Source of the DNA: SHWC01 sp050173345
GTDB lineage: Bacteria; Pseudomonadota; Alphaproteobacteria; UBA828
Direction of reading: 5' to 3'
DNA: 64,000 nucleotides
Assembly (NCBI GenBank): GCA_050173345.1
Contig: JBFXKW010000012.1
Coordinates: 1 to 64,000 of the forward strand
A model generated the notes under the pieces. It made no database searches. It was given only the letters and a program-made list of their open reading frames with translations, and was not told where the DNA came from. The position numbers and the translations under genes were made by a program. The number at the start of each line of letters is the position of its first letter. Positions within the stretch are counted from its first letter, which is position 1. Positions 35,301-42,101 of this stretch are shown in pieces.

Positions 35301-35495
35301 AACCTCTACGTCAACCGCGGCCAGATCGGCGCGGTGGTCGGCGTGCAGCCGTTCGGCGGCGAGGGGCTCTCCGGCACCGGGCCGAAGGCGGGCGGGCCGC
35401 ATTATCTCCACCGCTTCGCGACCGAACGCACGGTCTCGATCGACACCACGGCTGCCGGCGGCAACGCCGCGCTGCTCGCCCAGGAAGAGGATTGA
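32355..35495 (+). CDS. putA: Bifunctional proline dehydrogenase / L-glutamate-gamma-semialdehyde dehydrogenase
   Basis: A 1046-residue PutA that oxidises proline to glutamate in two steps, first with FAD and the quinone pool, then with NAD+. The proline dehydrogenase barrel spans about residues 60-480 (KLSALHPRYEFAK, LVKGAYWDSEIKHAQ, FATHNAHT). The aldehyde dehydrogenase domain covers about 520-1030, with ISPWNFPLAIFTGQ, the general-base Glu in AETGGQNAMIVDS and the nucleophile Cys in NSAGQRCSALRVLF. It lacks the N-terminal ribbon-helix-helix repressor domain of E. coli PutA, so it is enzyme-only. The gene is a housekeeping type but lies between phage terminase and portal. Confidence 0.95.
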   Translation: MIETDALAALRQEVRAAYRMDEAACVKARLEAARLPLPVRRDIEAKAVALVEAMRAEEDGPSGLDAFLESYNLASEEGVLLLCLAEALLRVPDAATADKLIQDKIGGARWERHLGLSDSLLVNASTYALMLTGRVVSPVNAIGGRGWAEGVRQVVGRLGAPVVRAALVQGMRILGHQFVLGRSIEEALERAAEGEAAGYRYSFDMLGEAARTAADATRYFDAYAGAIRAVGASANGRGPEAGPGVSVKLSALHPRYEFAKGMRIERELIPRTLELARLARDHGIGFTIDAEEAERLEPSLAVVEALAREPSLRGWDGLGLAVQAYQKRALPLVDWLATLAEGCGRRLIVRLVKGAYWDSEIKHAQVNGLAGYAVFTRKASTDVSYLACARRMLDAGAALYPAFATHNAHTLTAVLELAGARTDFELQRLHGMGERLYALSVEGRRLSTLCRVYAPVGGHEALLAYLVRRLLENGANTSFVNRVIDRDVPAATVVADPLARLESLAELPNPSLPLPSYLYGEARDNAKGIDLSDPLEREQLVPAVEAAWQETWHSAPVIGGERSEGTARPITDPADRRVTVGEAVEAGAADAVRALGIAAAAQPGWDAVPAAERGAILRSAADNYEREMPRLMALAIAEAGKAWPDAIAEVREAVDYLRYYAGLAEAEFASPSGLPGPTGERNTLALRGRGAFLCISPWNFPLAIFTGQVAAALAAGNAVLAKPAEQTPLIAAEGVRLLHEAGVPAEVLHFLPGDGPALGGASLPAPGLAGVAFTGSTEVARLIARQLAARDGPILPLIAETGGQNAMIVDSTALPEQVIRDVLASAFNSAGQRCSALRVLFLQEDVAPDMIEMLAGAMAELEVGSPRRLVTDIGPVIDEEARQTLENHAARMEREGRLIARVRLGEECRHGSFFAPVAYEIDSIARLEREVFGPILHVVRYGADALDQVIDAINATGYGLTLGVHSRIEATVRHVAARARVGNLYVNRGQIGAVVGVQPFGGEGLSGTGPKAGGPHYLHRFATERTVSIDTTAAGGNAALLAQEED

Positions 35496-35550
35496 GGCGC
35501 GGCGCGCGGAAAAAAGCGGAATCCGCTTGACCAGCCTGCACGGTTTGCTG

Positions 35551-35564
35551 TAGGAAATATCCCA
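35551..35564. promoter_or_regulatory. Operator-like palindrome upstream of the head genes
   Basis: TAGGA-AATA-TCCCA, one mismatch from the TGGGA-N4-TCCCA palindrome O1 and with the AATA spacer of O2. The following CACAA-type context (ATCCCACAA) is also shared with O1. It sits between putA and portal, so the S24 repressor could control the structural operon too. Confidence 0.5.
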
Positions 35565-35640
35565 CAATCGGCTTGAAGCGCCGCACCGATGCGGTCTGGG
35601 TGAGGCGGCTTCACGCTCCCACGATTCTCCACCCCGTTTT

Positions 35641-35734
35641 CGTCATCGCCCGGCTTGACCGGGCGATCCATGCTTCGGCGGCACCATCGGTGCCACGGCT
35701 CAATGGGTCCCCCGGTCAAGCCGGGGGACGACGA
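35641..35734. repeat. Bipartite palindromic repeat, copy 6 (right flank of putA)
   Basis: CGTCATCGCCCGGCTTGACC and the inverted CCCCCGGTCAAGCCGGGGG closing with ACGACGA. With the operator at 35551 it fills most of the 343 bp between putA and portal; nothing else is seen there. Confidence 0.85.
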
Positions 35735-35838
35735 TAAGAGAGGCGGTGGCGCTACCTGACGCAATGATCGAACAAGCCTGCGCGGTGCGTTTCTGCTGCG
35801 CGGCCGGCCCTGCCATGCATCAACGAGGTGCGGCGTCG

Positions 35839-37071
35839 ATGATCGGGATTCGAGCGGTGCTTTCGGCGTTGGGCGCGGGGCGGGCGAGGCGGCCGGTAGG
35901 CGGCCGGGCCAAGGGCGGCGGGCCGGTGTTCGCGGCGTTCGAGCCGCTCGGCGCGCCGCGCTGGACCGCGCGGCGCTATGACCGGCTGGCCGACGAGGCC
36001 TATCGGCGGAACGTCATCGCGTTCCGCTGCATCAACGAGGTGGCGGGCAGCGCGGCCGCGGTGCCCTGGCTGCTCTATGACGGGCACGGCGCGAAGCGGC
36101 GCGAATACGAGGCGCATCCGCTGCTGAGCCTGCTGCGCCGGCCGAACCCGGCGAGCGGCGGCATCGCCTTCATGGAGAGCGTCTATGCGCACCTGCTGAT
36201 CGCCGGCAACGCCTACATCGAGGCGGTGGCGCCGGACGAGCGGGCGTTCCTCGACGCGCCGCCGAAGGAGCTGCACACGCTACGGCCCGATCGGGTCAGC
36301 GTGATCCCGGGCGCGCTCGGCCTGCCGCTCGGCTATCGCCACGAGGCCGACGGCATCAGGCGCGACCTGCCGATCGACCAGGTGACGGGGCGCGGAAGGC
36401 TGCTGCACCTCAAGACCTTCAACCCGCTCGACGACTGGTATGGGTTGAGCGCGATCGAGGCGGCGGCCTATTCGATCGACCAGCACAACGAGGCGGGTGC
36501 CTGGAACCAGTCGCTGCTGCAGAACGGCGCGCGGCCTTCGGGCGCGCTCGTCTATGGCGGGGCGGATGGCACGGGGCTTCGCCTCTCCGACGAGCAGTAT
36601 GAGCGGCTCAAGGCCGAAATCGAGGCGCAGTTCCAGGGCGCGCGCAATGCCGGCCGGCCGCTGCTGCTCGAAGGCGGCCTCTCCTGGCACGAGATGGCGC
36701 TGTCGCCGAAGGACATGGACTTCATCAACGCCAAGCACACCGCGGCGCGCGACATTGCGCTGGCGTTCGGCGTGCCGCCGATGCTGCTCGGCATTCCGGG
36801 CGACAACACCTATGCGAACCTGCGCGAGGCGCGGCTCGCGCTCTGGGAAGACACCGTCATCCCGCTGATCCGGCGCGTCGCGGATTCGCTCAACGCCTGG
36901 CTCGCGCCGCTCTATGGCGAGGCGCTCCGGCTCGACGTCGACCTCGACGAGGTCAGCGCGCTGGCGCTGCGCCGCGAGCGGGTCTGGCAGCGCATCGCCG
37001 CCGCCGACTGGCTGAGCGCCAACGAGAAACGCGCCGCGACTGGCTACGCCTCGACCCAGGACAACCCATGA
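35839..37071 (+). CDS. Phage portal protein (HK97 family)
   Basis: A 410-residue HK97-type portal protein, the dodecameric vertex through which DNA is packaged. Typical blocks are CINEVAGSAAAVPWLLY, HPLLSLLRRPNP, HLLIAGNAYIEAV, DWYGLSAIEAAAYSID and the C-terminal AFGVPPMLLGIPGDNTYANLREA. I chose the ATG at 35839, which has GAGGTG about 8 nt upstream; an ATG at 35815 is possible. The stop overlaps the protease start (ATGA). Confidence 0.93.
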   Translation: MIGIRAVLSALGAGRARRPVGGRAKGGGPVFAAFEPLGAPRWTARRYDRLADEAYRRNVIAFRCINEVAGSAAAVPWLLYDGHGAKRREYEAHPLLSLLRRPNPASGGIAFMESVYAHLLIAGNAYIEAVAPDERAFLDAPPKELHTLRPDRVSVIPGALGLPLGYRHEADGIRRDLPIDQVTGRGRLLHLKTFNPLDDWYGLSAIEAAAYSIDQHNEAGAWNQSLLQNGARPSGALVYGGADGTGLRLSDEQYERLKAEIEAQFQGARNAGRPLLLEGGLSWHEMALSPKDMDFINAKHTAARDIALAFGVPPMLLGIPGDNTYANLREARLALWEDTVIPLIRRVADSLNAWLAPLYGEALRLDVDLDEVSALALRRERVWQRIAAADWLSANEKRAATGYASTQDNP

Positions 37072-37739
37072 CGGAGCCGCTTGACACCATGAGCCATCGT
37101 CGCCGCGATGCGGGCGTCGCGCTGAAGGCGCTCGACGAGAGCGGCCAATTCTCCGGCTATGCCAGCGTGTTCGACGTCGTCGACGCCGAGAACGACCTGA
37201 TCGCGCGCGGCGCCTTCGCCCACACGCTCGCCGAGCAGGGCGATGGCCGCGAGGTGCGCTTCCTCTGGCAGCATGACCCGCACGAGCCGATCGGCCGCTT
37301 CGACCGCGTCGAGGAGGATGCCTATGGCCTCCATGTCGAGGGCCGGCTGCTGCTCGACGTGCGGCGCGCCGCCGAGGCGCATGCGCTGCTCGAGGCGGGC
37401 GCGCTCTCCGGCCTCTCCATCGGCTATCGGCCGGTGCGCTACACGATCGACACCAAGACCGGCACGCGCACCATCACCGAACTGAAGCTCTACGAGATCA
37501 GCCTGGTGACCTTCCCGGCCAATAGGCACGCGCGGGTGCGCGGCCTCAAGGCCGGGGCGCCGGGCACCGTTCGCGAGCTCGAGGCCATCCTGCGAGACGC
37601 CGGATGCTCGCGCGCCGAAGCCAAGGCACTCGCCGCCAGGGGCTTCGGCGGCCTCGCCCGGCGGGAGGCCGGGCCGGACTCCGACGCGGCGCTGATCGCC
37701 AGCATCGAACGCGCGATCGCAGCGCTGACTGAATCATGA
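37068..37739 (+). CDS. HK97-family prohead protease
   Basis: A 223-residue maturation protease that cleaves capsid scaffolding. Catalytic His is in FLWQHDPHEPIGRF and Ser in LSGLSIGYRPV, as in the family; LYEISLVTFPANRHARV is the classic C-terminal domain marker. It overlaps portal by 4 bp. The last ~60 residues (RELEAILRDAGCSRAEAKALAARG) form the usual short helical tail. Confidence 0.93.
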   Translation: MTEPLDTMSHRRRDAGVALKALDESGQFSGYASVFDVVDAENDLIARGAFAHTLAEQGDGREVRFLWQHDPHEPIGRFDRVEEDAYGLHVEGRLLLDVRRAAEAHALLEAGALSGLSIGYRPVRYTIDTKTGTRTITELKLYEISLVTFPANRHARVRGLKAGAPGTVRELEAILRDAGCSRAEAKALAARGFGGLARREAGPDSDAALIASIERAIAALTES

Positions 37740-37747
37740 TTGTGCCA

Positions 37748-37769
37748 CGCTGATCGAAGCCGATCAGCG
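37748..37769 (+). terminator. Hairpin after the protease gene
   Basis: Perfect 9-bp arms CGCTGATCG and CGATCAGCG with loop AAGC, 9 bp after the protease stop. There is no U-tract, so it is more likely an RNA-processing or attenuating hairpin than a full terminator. Confidence 0.45.
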
Positions 37770-37845
37770 CGGCGCCCTCAGTCGCCGGGCGCGTGCTCCG
37801 TACGCTTGGCTTTCGCCGCATAGGCGGCGCGGCGCAGTCGCGCCG

Positions 37846-37882
37846 GCCAAGCCTCGATGAGCAAGGCTCATCGAGGCTTGGT
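37846..37882 (+). repeat. Long perfect hairpin upstream of the capsid gene
   Basis: Sixteen-bp perfect arms (CCAAGCCTCGATGAGC, 37847-37862; complement 37866-37881) around an AAG loop, with no U-tract. It ends about 44 bp before the capsid start and could stabilise the capsid mRNA after processing. The 186 bp between protease and capsid hold only this and the preceding hairpin. Confidence 0.6.
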
Positions 37883-37925
37883 AGTACCCCCACATATTGA
37901 CGGACCAGAAGGATCCAACCCGACC

Positions 37926-39113
37926 ATGCATGACGTGAAGCAGGCGGTCGATTCGCTCGGCCGCGCCTTTGCCGAGTTCCGCGCCGCGAACGACGAGGCG
38001 CTCAGGCAGAAGGCCGATCGCGGCGCGAGCGACCCGGTGACCGAACGCAAGATCGAACATATCAACGACGAGCTCGACACCTTGAGGGACCGCATCGAGC
38101 GGACGCAGACGGCGCTCAACCGTCGCGTGGCGCCCGGCCTCGGCGCGCGGCGCGCCGACGACGAGCCGGACGAGCGCAAGGCGGCCTTCGTGGATTACTT
38201 GCGCAAGGGCAACGAGGCGGCGCTTGCCGCGCTCGATCGCAAGGCGCTCTCGGTCGGCGCCGACCATGAGGGCGGCTATGCGGTGCCGGCGCAGCTCTCG
38301 GCCAGCATCGTCAAGACCATCCGCGAGTCCTCGCCGATCCGCGCGCTCGCCGGCGTCGAGACCATCGCGAGCGATAGTCTCGAAATGCTGATCGACAAGG
38401 ACGAGGCCGGGGTGGGCTGGGTGAGCGAGACCGGCGCGCGCGCCGAGACCGATGCGCCCGAGCTCGCCAAGGTCATCATCCCGGTGCACGAGATGTATGC
38501 CGAGCCGCGCGCCACGCAGAAGCTGATCGACGACGCCAGCATCGACGTCGAGGCCTGGCTCGCCGAGAAGGTGGCGGAACGCTTCGCCCGGCTCGAGGCG
38601 AGCGCCTTCGTCAACGGCACGGGCGTCGGCCAGCCGCGGGGCTTTCTCACTTATCCGGCGGGCACCGGCTGGGGCCAGATCGAGCAGGTCAATTCGGGCG
38701 CGGCCGGCGCGGTGAGCGCGGACGGGCTGATCAATCTGCAGGGCGCGCTGCTGCCGGAATACGCGGCGAACGCGAGCTGGGCGATGAACCGCCTGGTGCT
38801 CCGCGACGTGCGCAAGCTCAAGGACGAGCAGGGGCAGTATCTCTGGCAGCCGGGCCTCGGCGAGAACGCGCCCGAGACGCTGCTCGGACGGCCGATCGCC
38901 AAGGCGAGCGACATGCCGGTCGCGGGTTCGAACTCGCTGTCGGTCGCGTTCGGCGATTTCAGGCGTGCCTACCGGGTGGTCGACCGCACCGGCATCCGGG
39001 TGCTGCGCGACCCGTTCACGGCCAAGCCCTACGTCAAGTTCTATACGACCAAGCGCGTCGGCGGCGACGTGGTGAACTTCGACGCCATCAAGATCCAGAA
39101 GCTCGCGTCCTAA
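37926..39113 (+). CDS. Phage major capsid protein (HK97 fold)
   Basis: A 395-residue HK97-type major capsid protein. Residues about 1-110 are a charged coiled-coil (delta/scaffold domain) to be removed by the prohead protease. The coat domain begins near EGGYAVPAQLSASIV and contains PIRALAGVETIASDS, VSETGARAETDAPEL and the C-terminal FRRAYRVVDRTGIRVLRDPF. The ATG at 37926 is preceded by GAAGGATCC. Gene order portal-protease-capsid is the standard HK97/RcGTA one. Confidence 0.95.
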   Translation: MHDVKQAVDSLGRAFAEFRAANDEALRQKADRGASDPVTERKIEHINDELDTLRDRIERTQTALNRRVAPGLGARRADDEPDERKAAFVDYLRKGNEAALAALDRKALSVGADHEGGYAVPAQLSASIVKTIRESSPIRALAGVETIASDSLEMLIDKDEAGVGWVSETGARAETDAPELAKVIIPVHEMYAEPRATQKLIDDASIDVEAWLAEKVAERFARLEASAFVNGTGVGQPRGFLTYPAGTGWGQIEQVNSGAAGAVSADGLINLQGALLPEYAANASWAMNRLVLRDVRKLKDEQGQYLWQPGLGENAPETLLGRPIAKASDMPVAGSNSLSVAFGDFRRAYRVVDRTGIRVLRDPFTAKPYVKFYTTKRVGGDVVNFDAIKIQKLAS

Positions 39114-39126
39114 GGAGGCACCGCCC

Positions 39127-39504
39127 ATGCGCGATCTCAAGAGCAATCTGCAGGCCGTGACCTCGCTCGCGCCCGCGGCGATCACGGCAAGCGCGAACGG
39201 CAGCGGAGTCGACCTGCGCGGCTTCGACGCCGCGATGGTGACCTTCGTGGTCGGCACCGTCACCGACGGCACGCACACGCCGAGCCTCGAGGAGAGCGAC
39301 AATGATTCGAGCTACACGCCGGTCGCGGCGGCGGACCTGATCGGCGCGTTCGTTGCGCTCACGAGCGGGGCCAACCAGTCGGTCGGCTATCGCGGCGGCA
39401 AGCGCTATGTCCGCGCGGTGACGACCGTGGCGGGCGCCACCACGGGCGGCGTCTACGCCGCCATCGTGCTGCGCGGCCGCCCGGCCCACGCGCCGGTCGC
39501 CTGA
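39127..39504 (+). CDS. Phage head-associated protein of unknown function
   Basis: A 125-residue beta-rich protein, not recognised as a named family. Thr/Ser/Gly-rich strands (MVTFVVGTVTDGTHTPSLEE, VGYRGGKRYVRAVTTV) and the place directly after the capsid gene suggest a head decoration or stabilisation protein. An AAGGAGG ribosome site precedes the ATG at 39127. A strong terminator follows. Confidence 0.6.
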   Translation: MRDLKSNLQAVTSLAPAAITASANGSGVDLRGFDAAMVTFVVGTVTDGTHTPSLEESDNDSSYTPVAAADLIGAFVALTSGANQSVGYRGGKRYVRAVTTVAGATTGGVYAAIVLRGRPAHAPVA

Positions 39505-39566
39505 GCGGCGCGCCGGAGGGCGCGGCCCATTCTGCCTTCTCTCTCCCTCTCGCTCCCTCAACTGAT

Positions 39567-39606
39567 GGCGGGCCGGGCCCGGATGGGGCCGGCCCGCCGG
39601 CTTTTT
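39567..39606 (+). terminator. Rho-independent terminator after the head block
   Basis: Ten-bp arms GGCGGGCCGG (39567-39576) and CCGGCCCGCC (39589-39598), with extra GC pairing inside, followed by GGCTTTTT. It would end the portal-to-decoration transcript or limit read-through to the tail genes. Confidence 0.8.
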
Positions 39607-39635
39607 GGGGGCGGGCGAACACGGAAGCGGATCGC

Positions 39636-40439
39636 ATGTCAGCTGTCGAGACGATCTCAGGGCCATCGGCCGAGCCGATCAGCCGCGACGAGGCGAAGGC
39701 GCATTTGCGCGTACAGAGCTTCGAGGACGATGCGCTGATCGATGAGCTGATCACGGCCGCGCGCGAATGGATCGAGGCCGATACCGGCCGCGACCTCGTG
39801 CTGTGCCGGCGCCGGCTGGTGCGCGACGCCTTCCCGGCGCTCGGCACGACGCCGATCCGGCTGCGCCGCGCGCCGACGCGCGGCATCGTCGCGGTCTACT
39901 ATAAAGATACCGCCGGTACGCCGCAGACCTGGCCGGAAGCGAGCTACCAGGCCGACATGGCGAGCCTGCCGGCGCGGCTGCTGCCGGCGTTCGGCGTGTC
40001 CTGGCCCACGACCCAATGCGGCCGGCTCAACGCGGTCGAGATCGTCTATCGCTCGGGCCACCTGGTGCCGTTCGCGGCGGACACCGGAACCGGCACGCTG
40101 AGCGCGGCCGACCATCCGTTCGCGGACGGCGACATGGTGCGGCTGTCCAACTCGGGCGGGCTGCCGCCCGCGCCGCTCGATACGAACGCCGACTACCACG
40201 TCGTCAACGCGACGGCGACGACCGTGCAGCTTGCCTTGACTGTAAGCGGCGAGCCGATCGAACTGACGACCGCGGGTTCCGGCCTCGGCTTCCTCGGCGC
40301 GCTGCCGGGCGCGCTGCGCCAGGCGCTGCTCTCCCTGGTTGCCCATCTCTACGAGCACCGCGAGGCGGCGCCGGCCGCGATGCCGCCGCAGGTCGCGGCG
40401 CTGATCGCGCCCTATCGGGTGATGCACAGCCATGGCTGA
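39636..40439 (+). CDS. Head-tail connector protein (gp6-like) with an inserted beta domain
   Basis: A 267-residue connector of the phage gp6-like/phiE125 gp8 type that docks under the portal. The N-terminal helices (ISRDEAKAHLRVQS, LIDELITAAREWIEADTGR) and the C-terminal LRQALLSLVAHLYEHREAAP helix are the family core. Between them, residues about 145-220 are an unusual insert with beta-rich pattern (TLSAADHPFADGDMVRLSN ... TTVQLALTV) similar in style to segments in the tail-tip protein at 52015. Usual family members are about 190 residues. It overlaps the next gene by 8 bp. Confidence 0.82.
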   Translation: MSAVETISGPSAEPISRDEAKAHLRVQSFEDDALIDELITAAREWIEADTGRDLVLCRRRLVRDAFPALGTTPIRLRRAPTRGIVAVYYKDTAGTPQTWPEASYQADMASLPARLLPAFGVSWPTTQCGRLNAVEIVYRSGHLVPFAADTGTGTLSAADHPFADGDMVRLSNSGGLPPAPLDTNADYHVVNATATTVQLALTVSGEPIELTTAGSGLGFLGALPGALRQALLSLVAHLYEHREAAPAAMPPQVAALIAPYRVMHSHG

Positions 40440-40770
40440 CCGGCCCGGGAGCTTGCGCGAGCGGGTGCGCCTCGAACGCGAGGTACGCACGGCGGATACC
40501 GGCGGCGGCGCGCAGACGAGCTGGGCGCCGCTCGACCATGCGCCGACGGTGTGGGCGCGCGTCGAGCCGCTCACCGGCCAGGAGCTCGTCCAGGCGATGA
40601 GGCTGCAGGCGCGGCTCACCCATAAGGTGACGATGCGCTGGCGCGACGACGTGACGGCCGCCATGCGACTGGTCTGGGGCACGCGCATCCTCAACGTCCG
40701 CGCCGTGCTGAACCCCGACGAGCGACGCCGCTATCTGGAGCTCTATTGCGAGGAAGGAGCGGCGGCATGA
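40432..40770 (+). CDS. Phage head-tail adaptor (head closure) protein
   Basis: A 112-residue head-closure protein (SPP1 gp16/HK97 gp7-like). The start LRERVRLEREVRTADTGGGAQTSW and the later KVTMRWRDDVTAAMRLVWGTRILNVRAVLNPDERRRYLEL match the family closely. It plugs the connector before tail joining. It overlaps both neighbours (8 bp and 4 bp). Confidence 0.88.
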   Translation: MADRPGSLRERVRLEREVRTADTGGGAQTSWAPLDHAPTVWARVEPLTGQELVQAMRLQARLTHKVTMRWRDDVTAAMRLVWGTRILNVRAVLNPDERRRYLELYCEEGAAA

Positions 40771-41180
40771 GCGCGGCGTCGCTGGTCGTGCTGCAGGACG
40801 CGGTCTATGCCGCGCTCGCCGGCTCGGCCGCCCTCAAGGCGCTGATCGGCGAGCCGGCGCGGCTCTACGACCATGTGCCGGAGGGCGCGGCGTTCCCCTA
40901 TGTCGAGCTCGGCGAGGTCAGCGCGCGGCGCTTCGACAGCACGAGCCGGAACGGGCTCGACTGCGCGCTGACGCTCAACGTCTGGTCGCGCTATGGCGGC
41001 CGGCGCGAGGCCAAGCAGATCCTCGATGCGATCTATGGCGTGCTGCACGACGGTACTTTGAGCGTCGCCGGCAACGCGCATGTGCTGACCAGCTTCCAGT
41101 CGGCCGAGACCAGGCGCGACGCGGACGGGCTGACCTATCACGGCATCGCGAAGTATCGCGTGATCGTGCAGGCGATGTGA
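40767..41180 (+). CDS. Tail completion protein (DUF3168)
   Basis: A 137-residue DUF3168 protein, the gp17-like tail terminator that caps the tail tube. Key features are LQDAVYAALAGSAALKALI, YDHVPEGAAFPYVELGE and the RREAKQILDAIYGVLHD helix. ATG at 40767 overlaps the adaptor stop (ATGA). Confidence 0.87.
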   Translation: MSAASLVVLQDAVYAALAGSAALKALIGEPARLYDHVPEGAAFPYVELGEVSARRFDSTSRNGLDCALTLNVWSRYGGRREAKQILDAIYGVLHDGTLSVAGNAHVLTSFQSAETRRDADGLTYHGIAKYRVIVQAM

Positions 41181-41209
41181 GCGCACCGGCCTGTGCTGCA
41201 TGCCTTATT

Positions 41210-41295
41210 CGTCATGCCCCGGCTTGACCGGGGCATCCAGGCCGGCTTCGCACCCGCTGCAAGATGGATGGCCCAGTCAAGCCGGGCCATGACGG
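41210..41295. repeat. Bipartite palindromic repeat, copy 7 (inside the tail operon)
   Basis: CGTCATGCCCCGGCTTGACC and the inverted GGCCCAGTCAAGCCGGGCC closing with ATGACGG. It shows that the chromosomal repeat family has also entered the phage-derived element. It fills most of the 163-bp gap before the major tail protein. Confidence 0.85.
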
Positions 41296-41343
41296 CATAG
41301 GAGCGGGGGCGTCTCGTCACATAGCGAACCATAGGAGGATTTC

Positions 41344-41748
41344 ATGGCCGCACAGAAGGGCCGGGCGTTCCTGCTGAAGGATGGCACGGCATCCGCCGGC
41401 ACGCTGGTCGCGGCGATGCGGGTCACCCGCTTCGCCATCAACAACCAGATGGTGGACGTGACCACCAAGGACTCGAGCGGCCTGCGCACGCTGCTCGCGG
41501 GCGCCGGCGCCGCCAGCATGCAGATCAGCGCGCAGGGCATCCTCGATGCCGCCGCGCAGTCCACCACGCTGATCAACCGCTGCCTCGCGGGCTCGATCGA
41601 CCCATACGGCATCGTGTTCGACGGCGGAGATTCGATCGACGCAAGCTGCCAGCTCATCAGCTTCGAGGCCGAGGGCCAGGAAGGCGACGCGCAGACCTAT
41701 TCGCTCACACTCGAAAGCTCCGGCGCGATCACCGTGACGGCGGCCTGA
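41344..41748 (+). CDS. Phage major tail protein (TP901-1 family)
   Basis: A 134-residue tail-tube subunit of the TP901-1/RcGTA gp9 family. The start GRAFLLKDGTASAGTLVAAM, then DVTTKDSSGLRTLL and C-terminal YSLTLESSGAITV fit the family. A strong AGGAGG site precedes the ATG at 41344. It is immediately followed by the gp10-type chaperone gene. Confidence 0.9.
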   Translation: MAAQKGRAFLLKDGTASAGTLVAAMRVTRFAINNQMVDVTTKDSSGLRTLLAGAGAASMQISAQGILDAAAQSTTLINRCLAGSIDPYGIVFDGGDSIDASCQLISFEAEGQEGDAQTYSLTLESSGAITVTAA

Positions 41749-41750
41749 GC

Positions 41751-42101
41751 ATGAGTGGCGCCAATCCGCATCGCGGCGAGGTGTCGCTCAGGCTCGGCGA
41801 GCGCGAGATTGCGCTGCGCCCGAGCTTCGCCGCGCTGGTCGCGATCGAGCGCGAAACCGGGCTCGGGCTGATGCAGCTCGCCTACCGGCTCGGCTGCGGC
41901 TCGGTCGAGCACCTGCCGACGATCGTCCGCGAAGGCGCACACGCCGCCGGGGAGGCGGTCGAGCGGGTCGAGATCGAGGCGGCGATCGACGCCGCCGGCG
42001 TCGCGCCTATGCTGCGTGCGGCGAGCGCGTTGCTCGCCAACGCGCTGAACGGCGGGGTGCCGGAAAAAAACGCGGACGCGGCGGAGGCGGCGACGGGCTG
42101 A
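41751..42101 (+). CDS. Gene-transfer-agent gp10-type tail assembly chaperone
   Basis: A 116-residue GTA gp10-family protein, a tail assembly chaperone in the position of lambda G. Core: LRLGEREIALRPSFAALVAIERETGLGLMQLAYRL, with helix IEAAIDAAGVAPMLRAASALLANAL. Near its 3' end is a run of seven A in a slippery sequence. A -1 shift there would read into the downstream chaperone frame, which has no start codon of its own, as in lambda G-GT. Confidence 0.88.
   Translation: MSGANPHRGEVSLRLGEREIALRPSFAALVAIERETGLGLMQLAYRLGCGSVEHLPTIVREGAHAAGEAVERVEIEAAIDAAGVAPMLRAASALLANALNGGVPEKNADAAEAATG
42065..42071 (+). promoter_or_regulatory. Candidate -1 ribosomal frameshift site (A AAA AAC)
   Basis: In the gp10 frame the codons read GAA-AAA-AAC, forming the heptamer A-AAA-AAC, a valid X-XXY-YYZ slippery site. 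A -1 slip continues as KRGRGGGGDGLSAFPFRRW into the next tail-chaperone domain and ends at 42316. No ATG, GTG or TTG lies in that frame between 42002 and the conserved FPFRRW start. Confidence 0.65.

Noticed and set aside
42062..42074. Simple sequencing error in the A7 run as the reason for the broken chaperone frame
   Set aside because: Possible, but gp10 has a sensible stop and the A-AAA-AAC arrangement in the correct frame matches known tail-chaperone frameshifts; kept as the stated alternative.
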